Shown here in pieces: positions 1 to 9,231 of a DNA stretch of 47,288 bases. The first letter of the stretch is position 1; each line of letters opens with the position of its first letter. Below the pieces are notes generated by a model that was given only the letters and a program-made list of their open reading frames with translations, ran no database searches and was not told where the DNA came from. This DNA is from Bacteroidales bacterium (lineage in GTDB: Bacteria; Bacteroidota; Bacteroidia; Bacteroidales; UBA3824): assembly GCA_017417315.1 (NCBI GenBank), contig JAFPZK010000014.1, positions 1-47,288 on the forward strand. Reading direction: 5' to 3'. Made by a program: the position numbers and the translations under genes.

Positions 1-1315
1 GTATTGCCACGAGGTAACATCGCCCCAAGCATTTGACGGCATGAGAGCACGCGGATTAAAATGTTTCCGCCCCGAAAAGATTTTCTGTATGCCTGACCAC
101 AACACTCCGACACACGATCAGGACAAGCCGATTGAAGACCCTGTTTCAAAGAAACAGGTTGACGCTTTGGCGAAAAACGCCGAGGAGTTCGGTCTCAATC
201 ACTTCGGAATGATGAACAAAAAGAACGGTATCATTCACGTTGTAGGCCCTGAAAGAGGACTTTCATTGCCGGGTATGACGATAGTTTGCGGCGACTCGCA
301 CACTTCAACACACGGTGCAGTCGGCGCGGTTGCTTTCGGTATCGGAACATCTGAGGTTGAAATGGTTATGGCTTCTCAATGTATTCTTCAACAGAAGCCC
401 AAAAGCATGAGAATCTCCGTTAACGGCACGCTCAAAAAAGGCGTTACGGCAAAAGATATAGCATTGTTTTTGATGTCGAAACTTACGACTTCGGGCGCAA
501 CGGGTTATTTCGTTGAATATTCGGGTTCGGCGGTTAAAGACCTGACGATGGAAGGACGTTTGACGCTTTGTAACCTTTCAATCGAGATGGGCGCAAGAGG
601 CGGTTTCATCGCTCCTGACGAAAAAACGTTTGAATATTTGAAAGGCAGAGAATACGCTCCGAAAGGTGAAGAATGGGACAAAGCGGTTGCATATTGGCGC
701 ACTTTGAAATCGGGCGATGACGCAGTTTTCGACAAAGAATTGAATTTCAAGGCAGAAGACATTGAACCGATGGTAACATACGGTACAAATCCGGGCATGG
801 GCTGCGGCATTTCTCAGAATATTCCTTCAATTGATACCGTTGACGAGGCAGGCAAAGAAAGTTATTTGAAAAGTCTCAACTACATGGGCTTTAAACCGGG
901 AGAAAAACTTCTCGGCAAAAAAGTTGATTACGTATTTTTAGGCGCATGTACAAACGGCAGAATTGAAGATTTCCGCGCGTTTGCTGACTTGGTTAAAAAA
1001 TCGGGCAAGAAAAAAGCGGACGGCGTAACGGCTTGGTTAGTACCGGGTTCATGGCTTGTTGACGAGCAGATTCGTCAGGAAGGTCTTGACAAAGTTTTAA
1101 CGGAAGCAGGTTTTGCAATTCGTCAGCCGGGTTGCTCGGCGTGTCTTGCGATGAACGACGACAAAATCCCCGCAGGCAAGTTATCGGTTTCGACTTCAAA
1201 CCGTAACTTTGAAGGCCGTCAAGGTCCGGGCGCACGCACCGTCTTGGCTTCACCCTTAGTAGCCGCCGCAGCAGCAGTAACTGGCGTTATAACAGATCCC
1301 CGCACATTATTGTAA
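1..1315 (+). CDS. leuC: 3-isopropylmalate dehydratase large subunit (5' truncated)
   Basis: Large [4Fe-4S] subunit of isopropylmalate isomerase, which interconverts 2- and 3-isopropylmalate in leucine synthesis in the cytoplasm. The reading frame is open from base 2 ([11 protein letters not shown]...), before the first in-window ATG at 41, so the true start lies upstream and roughly 30 N-terminal residues are missing. The aconitase-type motifs [10 protein letters not shown] and [10 protein letters not shown] are present, as are the cluster cysteines in GACTNGR and GCSACLA. The C-terminus (ITDPRTLL) is complete. It is followed on the same strand by leuD, its partner subunit, after a 130-base gap holding a REP-like repeat. 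Family assignment is certain. Confidence 0.97.
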   Translation, partial: YCHEVTSPQAFDGMRARGLKCFRPEKIFCMPDHNTPTHDQDKPIEDPVSKKQVDALAKNAEEFGLNHFGMMNKKNGIIHVVGPERGLSLPGMTIVCGDSHTSTHGAVGAVAFGIGTSEVEMVMASQCILQQKPKSMRISVNGTLKKGVTAKDIALFLMSKLTTSGATGYFVEYSGSAVKDLTMEGRLTLCNLSIEMGARGGFIAPDEKTFEYLKGREYAPKGEEWDKAVAYWRTLKSGDDAVFDKELNFKAEDIEPMVTYGTNPGMGCGISQNIPSIDTVDEAGKESYLKSLNYMGFKPGEKLLGKKVDYVFLGACTNGRIEDFRAFADLVKKSGKKKADGVTAWLVPGSWLVDEQIRQEGLDKVLTEAGFAIRQPGCSACLAMNDDKIPAGKLSVSTSNRNFEGRQGPGARTVLASPLVAAAAAVTGVITDPRTLL

Positions 1316-1320
1316 TATGT

Positions 1321-1425
1321 CCGGGGGTTAACACCCCCGGCTAAAAGATGTCGCCCTTTCAGGGCTATGCGGAAACTAAGCCCGGAACGGGCGAAATAAA
1401 TTAGCCGGGGTGTGTAACCCCCCGG
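1321..1425. repeat. REP/BIME-like palindromic element between leuC and leuD
   Basis: Four GC-rich hairpins lie in about 105 bases. Outer hairpins are ccgggggt/acccccgg (1321-1328 with 1333-1340) and ccgggg/ccccgg (1405-1410 with 1420-1425). Inner hairpins are gccct/agggc (1353-1357 with 1361-1365) and gcccg/cgggc (1380-1384 with 1388-1392). The left half (1321-1365) is close to the reverse complement of the right half (1380-1425), so the whole unit is an imperfect inverted pair as in BIMEs. Similar GC-rich interspersed palindromes are known in Bacteroidota genomes. The element may lie inside the leuCD transcript. Confidence 0.75.
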
Positions 1426-1445
1426 TGCAAAAAACACATACAAAA

Positions 1446-2048
1446 ATGAAACAGAAATTTGATATAATAACGAGTACGTGTGTTCCGTTGCCGTTGGAGA
1501 ATGTGGACACAGACCAAATAATCCCTGCGCGTTTTTTGAAAGCGACGACGAGGGAAGAGAAATTTTTCGGCGACAATCTTTTCAGGGATTGGCGTTATAA
1601 TTCTGACGGAAGTTTGAACAAGAATTTTGTTTTGAACGATCCGACCTATTCCGGCGAGGTTTTGGTAGCGGGTAAGAATTTCGGTTCGGGTTCGAGCCGT
1701 GAACACGCTGCATGGGCTATTGCGGGTTATGGTTTCAGAGTAGTGGTTTCGAGTTTTTTTGCTGACATTCACAAGAACAATGAGTTGAATAACTTTGTTT
1801 TGCCGGTTGTAGTCAGCGAAGGCTTTTTAGCGGAATTATTTGATTCAATAAAAGCGAATCCGAAAATGCAGGTAAAAGTTGATTTACCGAATCAGACGAT
1901 AACCAACCTTGCAACGGGAAAAAGCGAGAAATTCGAGATTAACGGTTATAAAAAGCACTGTCTTATCAACGGTTTAGATGATATTGATTATCTTTTGACC
2001 GTTAAAGACAAGACCGAAAAATACGAAAACGGAGCAAAGAAATATTAA
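1446..2048 (+). CDS. leuD: 3-isopropylmalate dehydratase small subunit
   Basis: Small swivelling subunit that completes the leucine-pathway isomerase with LeuC. The protein is 200 aa, the usual length. It shows the N-terminal [14 protein letters not shown] motif (residues about 18-31) and the family signature [17 protein letters not shown] that closes over the active site. I chose ATG 1446 ([12 protein letters not shown]...) because the longer frame from 1410 would begin inside the REP-like repeat and add 12 residues that do not resemble the family. A strong inverted repeat just downstream ends the unit. Confidence 0.96.
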   Translation: MKQKFDIITSTCVPLPLENVDTDQIIPARFLKATTREEKFFGDNLFRDWRYNSDGSLNKNFVLNDPTYSGEVLVAGKNFGSGSSREHAAWAIAGYGFRVVVSSFFADIHKNNELNNFVLPVVVSEGFLAELFDSIKANPKMQVKVDLPNQTITNLATGKSEKFEINGYKKHCLINGLDDIDYLLTVKDKTEKYENGAKKY

Positions 2049-2052
2049 AAAA

Positions 2053-2099
2053 AACAGCCATATAGAGGGGGAAAAACACTACGGCTCTATATGGCTGTT
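2053..2099. terminator. Bidirectional rho-independent terminator
   Basis: A perfect 15-bp stem (2053-2067 with 2085-2099) with a 17-base loop sits between the convergent leuD and the small secreted-protein gene. The minus-strand side runs straight into a seven-T tract. The plus-strand side has only a short T-rich tail (ttctttc), so it is probably stronger for the minus-strand operon. Confidence 0.85.
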
Positions 2100-2109
2100 C
2101 TTTCAACTA

Positions 2110-2496
2110 TCAGAAGCCGAAACTAACGCTTCCCACAAAATTTTTCTTTCTTAACCAAACTTTCACGAATGCACTATCGGCATCTTCTTTTAAATTAGGA
2201 TAAATAAAATATGTTTCTGGTTTTAGTTCAAAATTTTTGGCTCGGGGCAAAAAACGCTCTACCCAAAACGCTTTGACGGGTTTGTCGCCGTTTTTACCTT
2301 TCATAATCCAAAAGCCGTCGCAATCACATAACACGCTGTCAATTAACATTGTTGACGTAATTTTCAAACCTTCACACACCAAAACGGCATCCTTATCTTT
2401 CTGTTTGAATTGCTTGCCGGTAAGGGTCAAAGTCTTCTGCGCAAAAGCCCCCGACAAAACAAAAAGCAACAAAAATGTCAACAAACTTTTTTTCAT
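2110..2496 (-). CDS. Small secreted protein of unknown function
   Basis: 128 aa with a clear signal peptide (MKKSLLTFLLLFVLSGAFAQ, cleavage probably after AFA). The mature part is about 108 residues with no motif I recognise. It has a cysteine cluster VLCDCDGFW near residues 55-64 and a basic, aromatic-rich C-terminus ending in SFGF, which could be a final beta strand. The start codon overlaps the stop of the upstream MFS gene in an ATGA junction, so translation is probably coupled. It is the last gene of the sugar-precursor operon. Function unknown; likely periplasmic or surface. Confidence 0.75.
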   Translation of the reverse strand: MKKSLLTFLLLFVLSGAFAQKTLTLTGKQFKQKDKDAVLVCEGLKITSTMLIDSVLCDCDGFWIMKGKNGDKPVKAFWVERFLPRAKNFELKPETYFIYPNLKEDADSAFVKVWLRKKNFVGSVSFGF

Positions 2497-3665
2497 CTTA
2501 GTTTATGCTTTAAGAAATAACCTTTGGTAAAAACAAAATACACTGCCAAACCTACAACATGAACTGCCGCAACCGTCCAAAACGCTGACGAATAGTCGAA
2601 CTTTTCCGCCAAAAATCCGCCCGCCAAAATGCCGATTCCGACACCTGCGTCCCAAGAAGTCATCAGGGTTGAATTTGCCGTTCCGCGCTGATTGTTATGC
2701 GCTAAGTTTATCATCATATTCTGAAACGCAGGCCAGAGATGTCCGTTACCCAAACCTATCAAAACTGCTGACGCATAATATCCTATCATACTGTCTGTTG
2801 CGACAAAAAGTGTATAACCGACGGTTGATAAAATTATACCTTCGGCGGCATTTTTAACGAGTTTGCCCTCGCGTAAGGCTTTTGCTCCCTGAAACCTTGA
2901 AAGTATCAGTCCGATAGACAAAAGCATAAAATAAATGCCGGTAGAATTTGTAAGTCCGAGTTTTTCTTTGCCGTAAATTGCGAGATAATTGCTCAAAACG
3001 CCGTAACAAAATCCGAAACACAGCATATTGACAGCAACCAACGTGCCTGCCACCAAGAAAAATCTGTCCAAAGAAATTTTAGACTTGTTTCTAACTTTCT
3101 CTTTTTCAGGGATTTTCACTGTGCTTGCAATCCAAAAACCGAGTGCTGCAACAACAAGCGAAATAATAAACAAAATATTAAAATTTCCCGTTGACGAATA
3201 AAGTAAAATTCCGGCAGTCGGAGCAATTGCGGTTGCCACATTGTTGCTCAAACCGTAAAAACCGATTCCTTCGTTACGTCTTGACGAGGGCAAAACGTCG
3301 ATTGCTACGGTTGAATTTGCGACCGTTGCCGCCCCGAAAGGTCCGCCGTGAATTGTCCTTATAATTGCAAAAACCGTCAAACTCACAGCCGCTAAATATC
3401 CCGAAAACAAAATGAAATAAAAACACAAACAGACTAAAAGGATTTTTTTTCTGTCGAAACTATCCACCAAATATCCGCCGAAAGGTCTGATTAACAGCAC
3501 CATAACCGAATAACCAAAAAGAACCGTCCCGATAATATCTTTCGGGGCGGCAAAATTTTCGCTGAGGTAAATCGGCAACAAAGGCGTTAAAAGGTAAAAC
3601 GAAAACGACATCGAAAAATTCGTCAGCAATACTTTTATGTAGTTTTTATTCCAAAGTTGCTCCAT
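2493..3665 (-). CDS. MFS-family transporter
   Basis: 390 aa with about 12 hydrophobic segments, the size of a standard major facilitator protein of the inner membrane. The MFS loop 2-3 motif appears as GGYLVDSFDRKK (residues about 63-74) and a degenerate counterpart follows the central loop (about residues 190-200, rich in Lys/Glu). The substrate cannot be read from the sequence; drug or metabolite efflux is possible. It lies 4 bases after ugd and overlaps the next gene by 4 bases, so it belongs to the rfbA-rfbC-ugd operon, though a role in polysaccharide export is only inference. Confidence 0.85.
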   Translation of the reverse strand: MEQLWNKNYIKVLLTNFSMSFSFYLLTPLLPIYLSENFAAPKDIIGTVLFGYSVMVLLIRPFGGYLVDSFDRKKILLVCLCFYFILFSGYLAAVSLTVFAIIRTIHGGPFGAATVANSTVAIDVLPSSRRNEGIGFYGLSNNVATAIAPTAGILLYSSTGNFNILFIISLVVAALGFWIASTVKIPEKEKVRNKSKISLDRFFLVAGTLVAVNMLCFGFCYGVLSNYLAIYGKEKLGLTNSTGIYFMLLSIGLILSRFQGAKALREGKLVKNAAEGIILSTVGYTLFVATDSMIGYYASAVLIGLGNGHLWPAFQNMMINLAHNNQRGTANSTLMTSWDAGVGIGILAGGFLAEKFDYSSAFWTVAAVHVVGLAVYFVFTKGYFLKHKLR

Positions 3666-3669
3666 TTTT

Positions 3670-5058
3670 TTAGCGTCCTATTCCTTTATAATTAAAGCCT
3701 AACGCCTCCATTTCCTGACGATTAAGAATATTTCTGCCGTCAAAAATGAAAGCCGGTTTCATCATATTGTCGTGAATTTTTTTCCAATCCAAAGTCTTGA
3801 ACTCGTCCCATTCGGTCAAAATCACAACAGCATGAGAGCCTTTGCAAGCCTCATACGGGTCTGAGGTCATTTTCAGTTGTTTGTGATTGATTTCATCGTC
3901 TCTCGTACCTAAATGGTTGATGTCGATATACATCTGAGTTTCAGTAACTTTCGGGTCATAAACCATAATGTTAGCCAAATCCTGCAAAAGATAATCGGCA
4001 ACGTACATTGCGGGAGTTTCTCTCGTATCGTTGGTGTTTTTCTTGAACGCCCAACCCAAAAACGCGATTTTCTTTGCTGACACCGTATTATATAAGGTGG
4101 TGATGATATTGTCAGCAAAACGGTGTTTTTGGTAGTTGTTCATTTTGATAACCTGATTCCAATATTCGGCAACTTCCTCTAAACCAATGGAATGACAAAT
4201 ATAAACCAAGTTCAAAAGGTCTTTCTGAAAACATGAACCGCCGAAACCTACCGATGCCGTCAAAAACTTGTTACCGATTCTCGAATCCGCTCCGATAGCC
4301 CTTGCAACTTCGGTAACGTCGGCCTCTGTTTTTTCGCAAAGTGCTGACAAAGAGTTGATTGACGAAATCCTCTGCGCCAAAAATGCGTTTGCGGTAAGTT
4401 TTGAAAGTTCGCTCGACCAAACGTTGGTTTGAATAATTCTTTCGCGAGGAATCCAGTGCGCGTAAATTGCCGTCAACTCTTCGATTGCGGCTTTTCCTTC
4501 GGGAGTTTGAAGTCCGCCGATTAACACGCGGTCAGCATTCAAAAGGTCGTTGATAGCCGTTCCTTCCGCCAAAAATTCAGGGTTGGAAAGTATTTGAAAT
4601 TTAACGTGATTTCCGGTGTTGTCAAGAATCGAGCGGATAGCCTCAGCCGTGCGGACGGGAAGTGTCGATTTTTCAACAACAATTTTGTTATTTTTAGAAA
4701 CACGTGCAATCTGACGTGCGCAAAGTTCGATATACTTTAAGTCGGCAGCCATTCCCGCGCCTTTTCCGTACTCTTTTGTCGGGGTGTTGACGGACATAAA
4801 AATCATATCTGCCTCATCAATGGCTTTGTCAACCTCGGTCGAAAAGAAAAGATTTTTGCCGCGAACCTCTTTTACGAGGTCAGCAAGTCCGGGTTCAAAA
4901 ACGGGAATTTTGGTTAAATCGTCGCTGTTCCAGTCCGCAATTCTTTTTGCGTTCATGTCTACGACGGTGATTTTTATTTCAGGACATTTGTATGCCATAA
5001 CCGTCATTGTCGGTCCGCCTACATATCCCGCTCCGATACAACAAATGTTTTTTACCAT
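3670..5058 (-). CDS. ugd: UDP-glucose 6-dehydrogenase (animal-like type)
   Basis: Oxidises UDP-glucose to UDP-glucuronate with two NAD+ in the cytoplasm, feeding surface polysaccharide synthesis. 462 aa: N-terminal Rossmann fold with GAGYVGG (residues 9-15), VNTPTK (90-95), central helical domain, catalytic cysteine C276 in [10 protein letters not shown] (271-280), and C-terminal UDP-binding domain ending with ILTEWDEF and FDGRNIL. Length and many local motifs ([26 protein letters not shown]) match the eukaryotic-type enzyme more than the shorter E. coli Ugd. It follows rfbC by 3 bases and precedes the MFS gene by 4. Confidence 0.95.
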   Translation of the reverse strand: MVKNICCIGAGYVGGPTMTVMAYKCPEIKITVVDMNAKRIADWNSDDLTKIPVFEPGLADLVKEVRGKNLFFSTEVDKAIDEADMIFMSVNTPTKEYGKGAGMAADLKYIELCARQIARVSKNNKIVVEKSTLPVRTAEAIRSILDNTGNHVKFQILSNPEFLAEGTAINDLLNADRVLIGGLQTPEGKAAIEELTAIYAHWIPRERIIQTNVWSSELSKLTANAFLAQRISSINSLSALCEKTEADVTEVARAIGADSRIGNKFLTASVGFGGSCFQKDLLNLVYICHSIGLEEVAEYWNQVIKMNNYQKHRFADNIITTLYNTVSAKKIAFLGWAFKKNTNDTRETPAMYVADYLLQDLANIMVYDPKVTETQMYIDINHLGTRDDEINHKQLKMTSDPYEACKGSHAVVILTEWDEFKTLDWKKIHDNMMKPAFIFDGRNILNRQEMEALGFNYKGIGR

Positions 5059-5061
5059 TTT

Positions 5062-5634
5062 TTATTTATTACTTTTATATTGTTCAGTAGTATAAAAATT
5101 CTCTTTTTTGAGTTGCGGCAAAACTAAGTCTTTGTCGCTTAAAAGCATTTTTTCTTTCGGCAGTTTCCAATCTACGCCAATTGACGGGTCAGAGAAAATA
5201 ATTCCCTGTTCCGATTCTTTGTTGTAAACATTGTCAACTTTATACTGAAAAATTGCCTTTTCACTCAAAACGACAAATCCGTGAAGAAAACCTCTGGGAA
5301 TCCAAAATCTGCGTTTGTTATCCTCTGACAATTCCACGGCGACGTATTTTCCGAATGTCGGCGAATCCGTTCTGACATCAACCGCAACGTCAATTACTTT
5401 TCCGAGCGGCACACTGACGAGTTTTGCCTGCGTGTAAGGCGGTCTTTGAATGTGCAGACCTCTTAACACGCCGTAAGAGGACATTGATTCGTTTTCTTGA
5501 AGAAAATTAACTTGACCGGCGTTTTGTTCAAAAAGTTCTTTTTTGAACGTTTCACAAAAATAACCGCGCGAATCGCCTAACACTTTCGGCTCAATTATTA
5601 AAAGCCCTTCTATTTCTGTTTTTATAAAGTTCAT
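5062..5634 (-). CDS. rfbC: dTDP-4-dehydrorhamnose 3,5-epimerase
   Basis: Cupin-fold enzyme that epimerises dTDP-4-keto-6-deoxyglucose at C3 and C5 on the way to dTDP-L-rhamnose. 190 aa, normal length. The catalytic histidine is H61 in LRGLHIQ and the candidate catalytic tyrosine is Y131 in FQYKVDNVY; the substrate-binding DSRGYFCETF (21-30) and WIPRGFLHGF (111-120) motifs are present. It sits 6 bases after rfbA and 3 before ugd. RfbB and RfbD, needed to complete rhamnose synthesis, are not in the window. Confidence 0.95.
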   Translation of the reverse strand: MNFIKTEIEGLLIIEPKVLGDSRGYFCETFKKELFEQNAGQVNFLQENESMSSYGVLRGLHIQRPPYTQAKLVSVPLGKVIDVAVDVRTDSPTFGKYVAVELSEDNKRRFWIPRGFLHGFVVLSEKAIFQYKVDNVYNKESEQGIIFSDPSIGVDWKLPKEKMLLSDKDLVLPQLKKENFYTTEQYKSNK

Positions 5635-5640
5635 ATCTTT

Positions 5641-6531
5641 TTATTTATCCTTTAATTTTGACTCCGCTAATCTAATTAAATATTTTCCGTAATCGTTTTT
5701 CTCCATAACCTTTGCGAGAGATAAAAGTTTTTCTGCTGAAATATAGCCCAAAGAATAAGCGATTTCTTCAATACACGAAATTTTTAAGCCCTGACGTGTT
5801 TCGATTGTCTGAATAAACGAGCCGGCTTCGTTCAAAGATTCATGCGTGCCGGTGTCGAGCCATGCAAAACCGCGTCCCATAAGTTCTACGCCGAGACGTC
5901 CCTGTTCGAGATATTTTTGGTTGACGGTTGTGATTTCGAGTTCGCCGCGTTTTGACGGTTTTATTTCTGAGGCAATTTTTATCACGTCGTTAGGATAGAA
6001 ATAAAGTCCGACAACAGCGTAATTAGATTTCGGGTGTTCGGGTTTTTCTTCGATTGAAGTGGCCTTGCCGTCTTTGTCGAAAGCGATAACGCCGTATCTT
6101 TCGGGGTCGGTAACCGAATAGCCGAAAACTGTTGCAATATGTTCGTTTTCAACACGTTGTCTTGCGTGGTGAAGGATTGCCGGAAGTCCGTGTCCGTAAA
6201 AAATATTGTCGCCTAAAACAAGGCAGGCATCATCGTCGCCGATAAAATCCTTTCCGATAATAAAGGCCTGTGCAAGACCTTCGGGACGCGGCTGCTCTGC
6301 GTAAGAGAAGTGTAAACCCCAATCTTCGCCCGTGCCGAGCATACGCTCAAAAAGCGGTAAATCCCAAGGCGTGGAAATAATTAAAATGTCTTTTATGCCC
6401 GCTAACATCAATGTTGAAAGCGGATAATAAATCATCGGTTTGTCATAAACCGGCAAAAGTTGTTTTGAAATTACTTTTGTGATGGGGTACAGACGTGTGC
6501 CTGAGCCGCCGGCAAGAATGATACCTTTCAT
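5641..6531 (-). CDS. rfbA: Glucose-1-phosphate thymidylyltransferase
   Basis: Makes dTDP-glucose from dTTP and glucose-1-phosphate, the entry step to dTDP-rhamnose and related sugars. 296 aa, the RmlA size. The nucleotide-binding signature [12 protein letters not shown] is at residues 8-19, followed by [15 protein letters not shown] and the metal-binding LGDNIFYG. The region [12 protein letters not shown] is the usual base/sugar contact segment. It is the first gene of the minus-strand sugar operon; a TAATTTTG -7 box is found upstream. Confidence 0.97.
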   Translation of the reverse strand: MKGIILAGGSGTRLYPITKVISKQLLPVYDKPMIYYPLSTLMLAGIKDILIISTPWDLPLFERMLGTGEDWGLHFSYAEQPRPEGLAQAFIIGKDFIGDDDACLVLGDNIFYGHGLPAILHHARQRVENEHIATVFGYSVTDPERYGVIAFDKDGKATSIEEKPEHPKSNYAVVGLYFYPNDVIKIASEIKPSKRGELEITTVNQKYLEQGRLGVELMGRGFAWLDTGTHESLNEAGSFIQTIETRQGLKISCIEEIAYSLGYISAEKLLSLAKVMEKNDYGKYLIRLAESKLKDK

Positions 6532-6561
6532 AGTCTATGGATTTAAAATACAAATTTGCCG

Positions 6562-6569
6562 CAAAATTA
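6562..6569 (-). promoter_or_regulatory. Candidate -7 box for the rfbA operon
   Basis: Minus-strand TAATTTTG fits the Bacteroidota -7 consensus TAnnTTTG and lies 30 bases before the rfbA start. I see no good TTTG/TTG -33 box at the right distance, so this call rests on one element in an AT-rich gap. Confidence 0.45.
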
Positions 6570-6604
6570 CATATTTTTTTCGTCTGATAAAAGAAAAAGG
6601 GAAT

Positions 6605-6612
6605 TATTTTTG
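6605..6612 (+). promoter_or_regulatory. Candidate -7 box for the TPR/PP2C phosphatase gene
   Basis: Plus-strand TATTTTTG fits TAnnTTTG and lies 24 bases before the ATG at 6637. No clear -33 element is visible. With the minus-strand box at 6562-6569 it would make the 105-base gap a divergent promoter region. Confidence 0.4.
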
Positions 6613-6636
6613 TTGTATTAACCGAGAACATCAATT

Positions 6637-8589
6637 ATGAAATTCGTTATACTATATACATATTTTTTGCTGCTTTCAGCGGTGCTTTTTTTTTCGCCCC
6701 TTTCTGCTCAAAACTATTGGCCGGCGGGGTGTTTTGCTGATTATGACACAGCGGCGTATTACTTGGATTTGGCAGAAAAGGCTAAAAATGCCTCTCTTGA
6801 CCAAACCATAGAAAATTCGTTACTTGCCTTGAAATATTTGAACCGCTATACCGGTATCAGCGATAGTGCCCACAGCGAAGAAATTCATATTTCTGAATCG
6901 CCTAAAACTTTGAATATCAGACAACGTGCGTGTTTTTTAGCGGCAAAATCTTACTTTGCCGTTTCCCACACGATGGGACTTTCTTTATACAGCAAAACGA
7001 CATACATGGGAAGGTCAGCAAAATATTTTGAACGTTGCATAAAACTCAGCGAAATAACTAATAAACCATTAGAAACAGCCGCTGCATGCAACGAATTAGC
7101 ATTAATTCATGTTTACAGAGGACAGTATGCCAAAGCCTTCATTCTTTATGACCGCGCCTTTAAAATATACTCCGAAAACAATTGTTTCGAGGGTATGGGA
7201 ATGGTCTATAATAACAAAGGCGTATTGGACTTGGCGTGTCAAGACACCATGCAGGCTGCCTCAGATTTTCAATGCGCTATAACATGGGGAGAAATCGCAG
7301 AAAATCAAGAAGTTATGGCACAAGGCTACGTTAATATGGCGGAACTCTGCCTTAGTCAAAACAACGACCAGTTTGCAGAATGTTACCTTGATACGGCAAT
7401 GATTCATTATGCAAACAACAGCATTTTGAAATGTCGAATTTTTATGTTGTATTCTAAGGTTTTTAAAAAGCAGGACGATTTTCGTGCGGCGTTCAATCAT
7501 CTTGAAACTTACAACACTCTCCGAGACCAAATCCTTAACCGCGAAAACCTACGTCAAATCAACGAACTTGAAAGTTACCTCAAAAACGAAGACCAAAAAC
7601 AAACGATAAAAGGTCTGAAACAAGAAACGATTATACAAACCCATTTGCTGACATTTTTTAAAATTGTCGTTATATGTCTTTTAGTCGTTAGTACTTTTTT
7701 GGGAATTTTCATGAAGAAAACCTCCAACCGTAATAAAATCGTCAACAAACAGAACGAAAAAATCCTTCATCAAAAGGCAATGATGGAGGAATACACCGAA
7801 AACATAAATTCGTCGCTGACTTACGCTTCAAGGCTTCAACGACTGATAATCCGGGGCAGCGTTGACATTCACAAAATCCTGACCGACTTTTTCGTGATTT
7901 ATCAGCCCAAAGACGTGGTTTCGGGAGATTTTTATTACGTCAGAGACTTAGGCGTAAGACGGATAATAGCCGTTGCCGACTGTACGGGACACGGCGTTCC
8001 GGCTGCATTTTTAAGCGTTCTTAACATCACTTTTTTGAACGAAATTTTCAGTTATATCGACAAGTTTACCGAACCTGAAATGGTCTTGGAACTCTTAAAA
8101 ATAAAAGTCGTACAAACTTTAAATCAGACGGGCGACTCCACCTCGTCAATGGACGGCATGGACATCGGCATTGTTATCGCCGACAAAGAACTCCATGAAG
8201 CCAAATATGCCGGAGCATACATAGATTTGATGATTTTGAAAGCCGAAACCTCCGAGGTTATAACCATAAAAGCCGACCGTAATCCGATAGGCTGGTATCA
8301 TAGAGAAGTGGCTTTTCGTCAAACGGTTTTGGATCTAAAAGATGACGATGTAATTTACATGTTTTCTGACGGTTATACCGACCAAATAAACAACAAAACC
8401 GAAAAATTTACAAAATTCAGAATGAGAAAAATCATCAACGAGTTTTCAAAATACGATTTACAAACGCAAAGAGAAAAATACATCGAAACCTTCAACGAAT
8501 GGAAAAACGGTGTCGAACAAGTTGACGATGTACTTTTGTTAGGAATAAGAGCAAAAAGTCTTTTTGAAAACAAAAAACTTGATGGCTAA
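6637..8589 (+). CDS. TPR-sensor SpoIIE/PP2C-type serine phosphatase
   Basis: 650-aa membrane signalling protein. A signal peptide (residues 1-24, ending in LSAQ) leads into a periplasmic region of TPR-like helical repeats (about 60-310), then one membrane helix (about 332-354), a short coiled coil, and a cytoplasmic PP2C/SpoIIE phosphatase domain (about 385-645). Metal-site motifs are visible: VVSGDFYYV, VADCTGHGVPAAFLS, MDGMDIGIV, MFSDGYTDQ and VDDVLLLG. Such proteins usually dephosphorylate an anti-sigma-factor antagonist or similar partner; none is encoded next to it. It is transcribed divergently from rfbA. Confidence 0.9.
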   Translation: MKFVILYTYFLLLSAVLFFSPLSAQNYWPAGCFADYDTAAYYLDLAEKAKNASLDQTIENSLLALKYLNRYTGISDSAHSEEIHISESPKTLNIRQRACFLAAKSYFAVSHTMGLSLYSKTTYMGRSAKYFERCIKLSEITNKPLETAAACNELALIHVYRGQYAKAFILYDRAFKIYSENNCFEGMGMVYNNKGVLDLACQDTMQAASDFQCAITWGEIAENQEVMAQGYVNMAELCLSQNNDQFAECYLDTAMIHYANNSILKCRIFMLYSKVFKKQDDFRAAFNHLETYNTLRDQILNRENLRQINELESYLKNEDQKQTIKGLKQETIIQTHLLTFFKIVVICLLVVSTFLGIFMKKTSNRNKIVNKQNEKILHQKAMMEEYTENINSSLTYASRLQRLIIRGSVDIHKILTDFFVIYQPKDVVSGDFYYVRDLGVRRIIAVADCTGHGVPAAFLSVLNITFLNEIFSYIDKFTEPEMVLELLKIKVVQTLNQTGDSTSSMDGMDIGIVIADKELHEAKYAGAYIDLMILKAETSEVITIKADRNPIGWYHREVAFRQTVLDLKDDDVIYMFSDGYTDQINNKTEKFTKFRMRKIINEFSKYDLQTQREKYIETFNEWKNGVEQVDDVLLLGIRAKSLFENKKLDG

Positions 8590-8607
8590 AAAAAATTAGG
8601 CAAAATA

Positions 8608-8639
8608 TTTGCTTTTTTAAAATTGTTTTTTTTACTTTG
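8608..8639 (+). promoter_or_regulatory. Candidate promoter before the 189-aa unknown gene
   Basis: TTTG at 8608-8611, a 21-base spacer and TACTTTG at 8633-8639, a one-base-short variant of TAnnTTTG. It lies 22 bases before the chosen ATG at 8662. It supports starting the gene at 8662, since the longer frame (TTG at 8623) would begin inside the promoter. Confidence 0.5.
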
Positions 8640-8661
8640 TAAACTAAAATTTTTCAAGAAA

Positions 8662-9231
8662 ATGATTGAATCGGAAGAAATAAAAGAAAGACGTAGAAAA
8701 ATAATCCAAAGTGTAAGAGAATGTTTTCAAAACAAACTCGGCAAGTACACTCATCAGCGCATAAGCGATGAATGGTTTTTTTACGGTTTAGGATTCACAA
8801 GGGAAGAAATGCAGTATGTTTTCGGTATCAACGCCGGTTTTTTCAAGGTTGAAGAAATCGAAGGACATACTTATAGTCATATCGGTGTTAACGTTTTGGT
8901 CAGGACTAACGGTATTAATCCGGAATTAAGGTCTCAATACCAAAAGTTTTTCAGGCACGAACTCACGGATTGGATTACCGAGCCGGAGCAAGGATATTCT
9001 TCATTCAGGGGCGGTGTCGGCACGATATTTCCGCATTACAGAGGCATTACGACTTTCTTTTCTGACACTCAGATGATAGAATACATAGAGAACGCTATGG
9101 ACGGAATTTTAAAACTCTACCACGCCATAGCAAACAATCCCGACGGGATTTTCAACAACGTCGTTTGTATGAATTCAAGAAACGAAGGCATTTTGACGTT
9201 GGTAAAAAACGTTATATATAAAGACAAGTAA
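8662..9231 (+). CDS. Conserved-looking cytoplasmic protein, unknown
   Basis: 189 aa with no signal peptide or membrane segment. I start it at ATG 8662 (MIESEEIKERR...) because the open frame upstream begins with TTG inside a probable promoter. It opens with a charged helix, followed by a mixed alpha/beta region with aromatic-rich stretches such as WFFYGLGF and GVGTIFPHYRG. I do not recognise the family. Its TAA stop overlaps the ATG of the BatA/VWA gene by one base, indicating translational coupling and a possible shared role. Confidence 0.75.
   Translation: MIESEEIKERRRKIIQSVRECFQNKLGKYTHQRISDEWFFYGLGFTREEMQYVFGINAGFFKVEEIEGHTYSHIGVNVLVRTNGINPELRSQYQKFFRHELTDWITEPEQGYSSFRGGVGTIFPHYRGITTFFSDTQMIEYIENAMDGILKLYHAIANNPDGIFNNVVCMNSRNEGILTLVKNVIYKDK

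Noticed and set aside
2237..2530. Plus-strand 97-aa open frame
   Set aside because: Antisense to the small secreted protein gene, which has a clear signal peptide and an ATGA coupling to the MFS gene.
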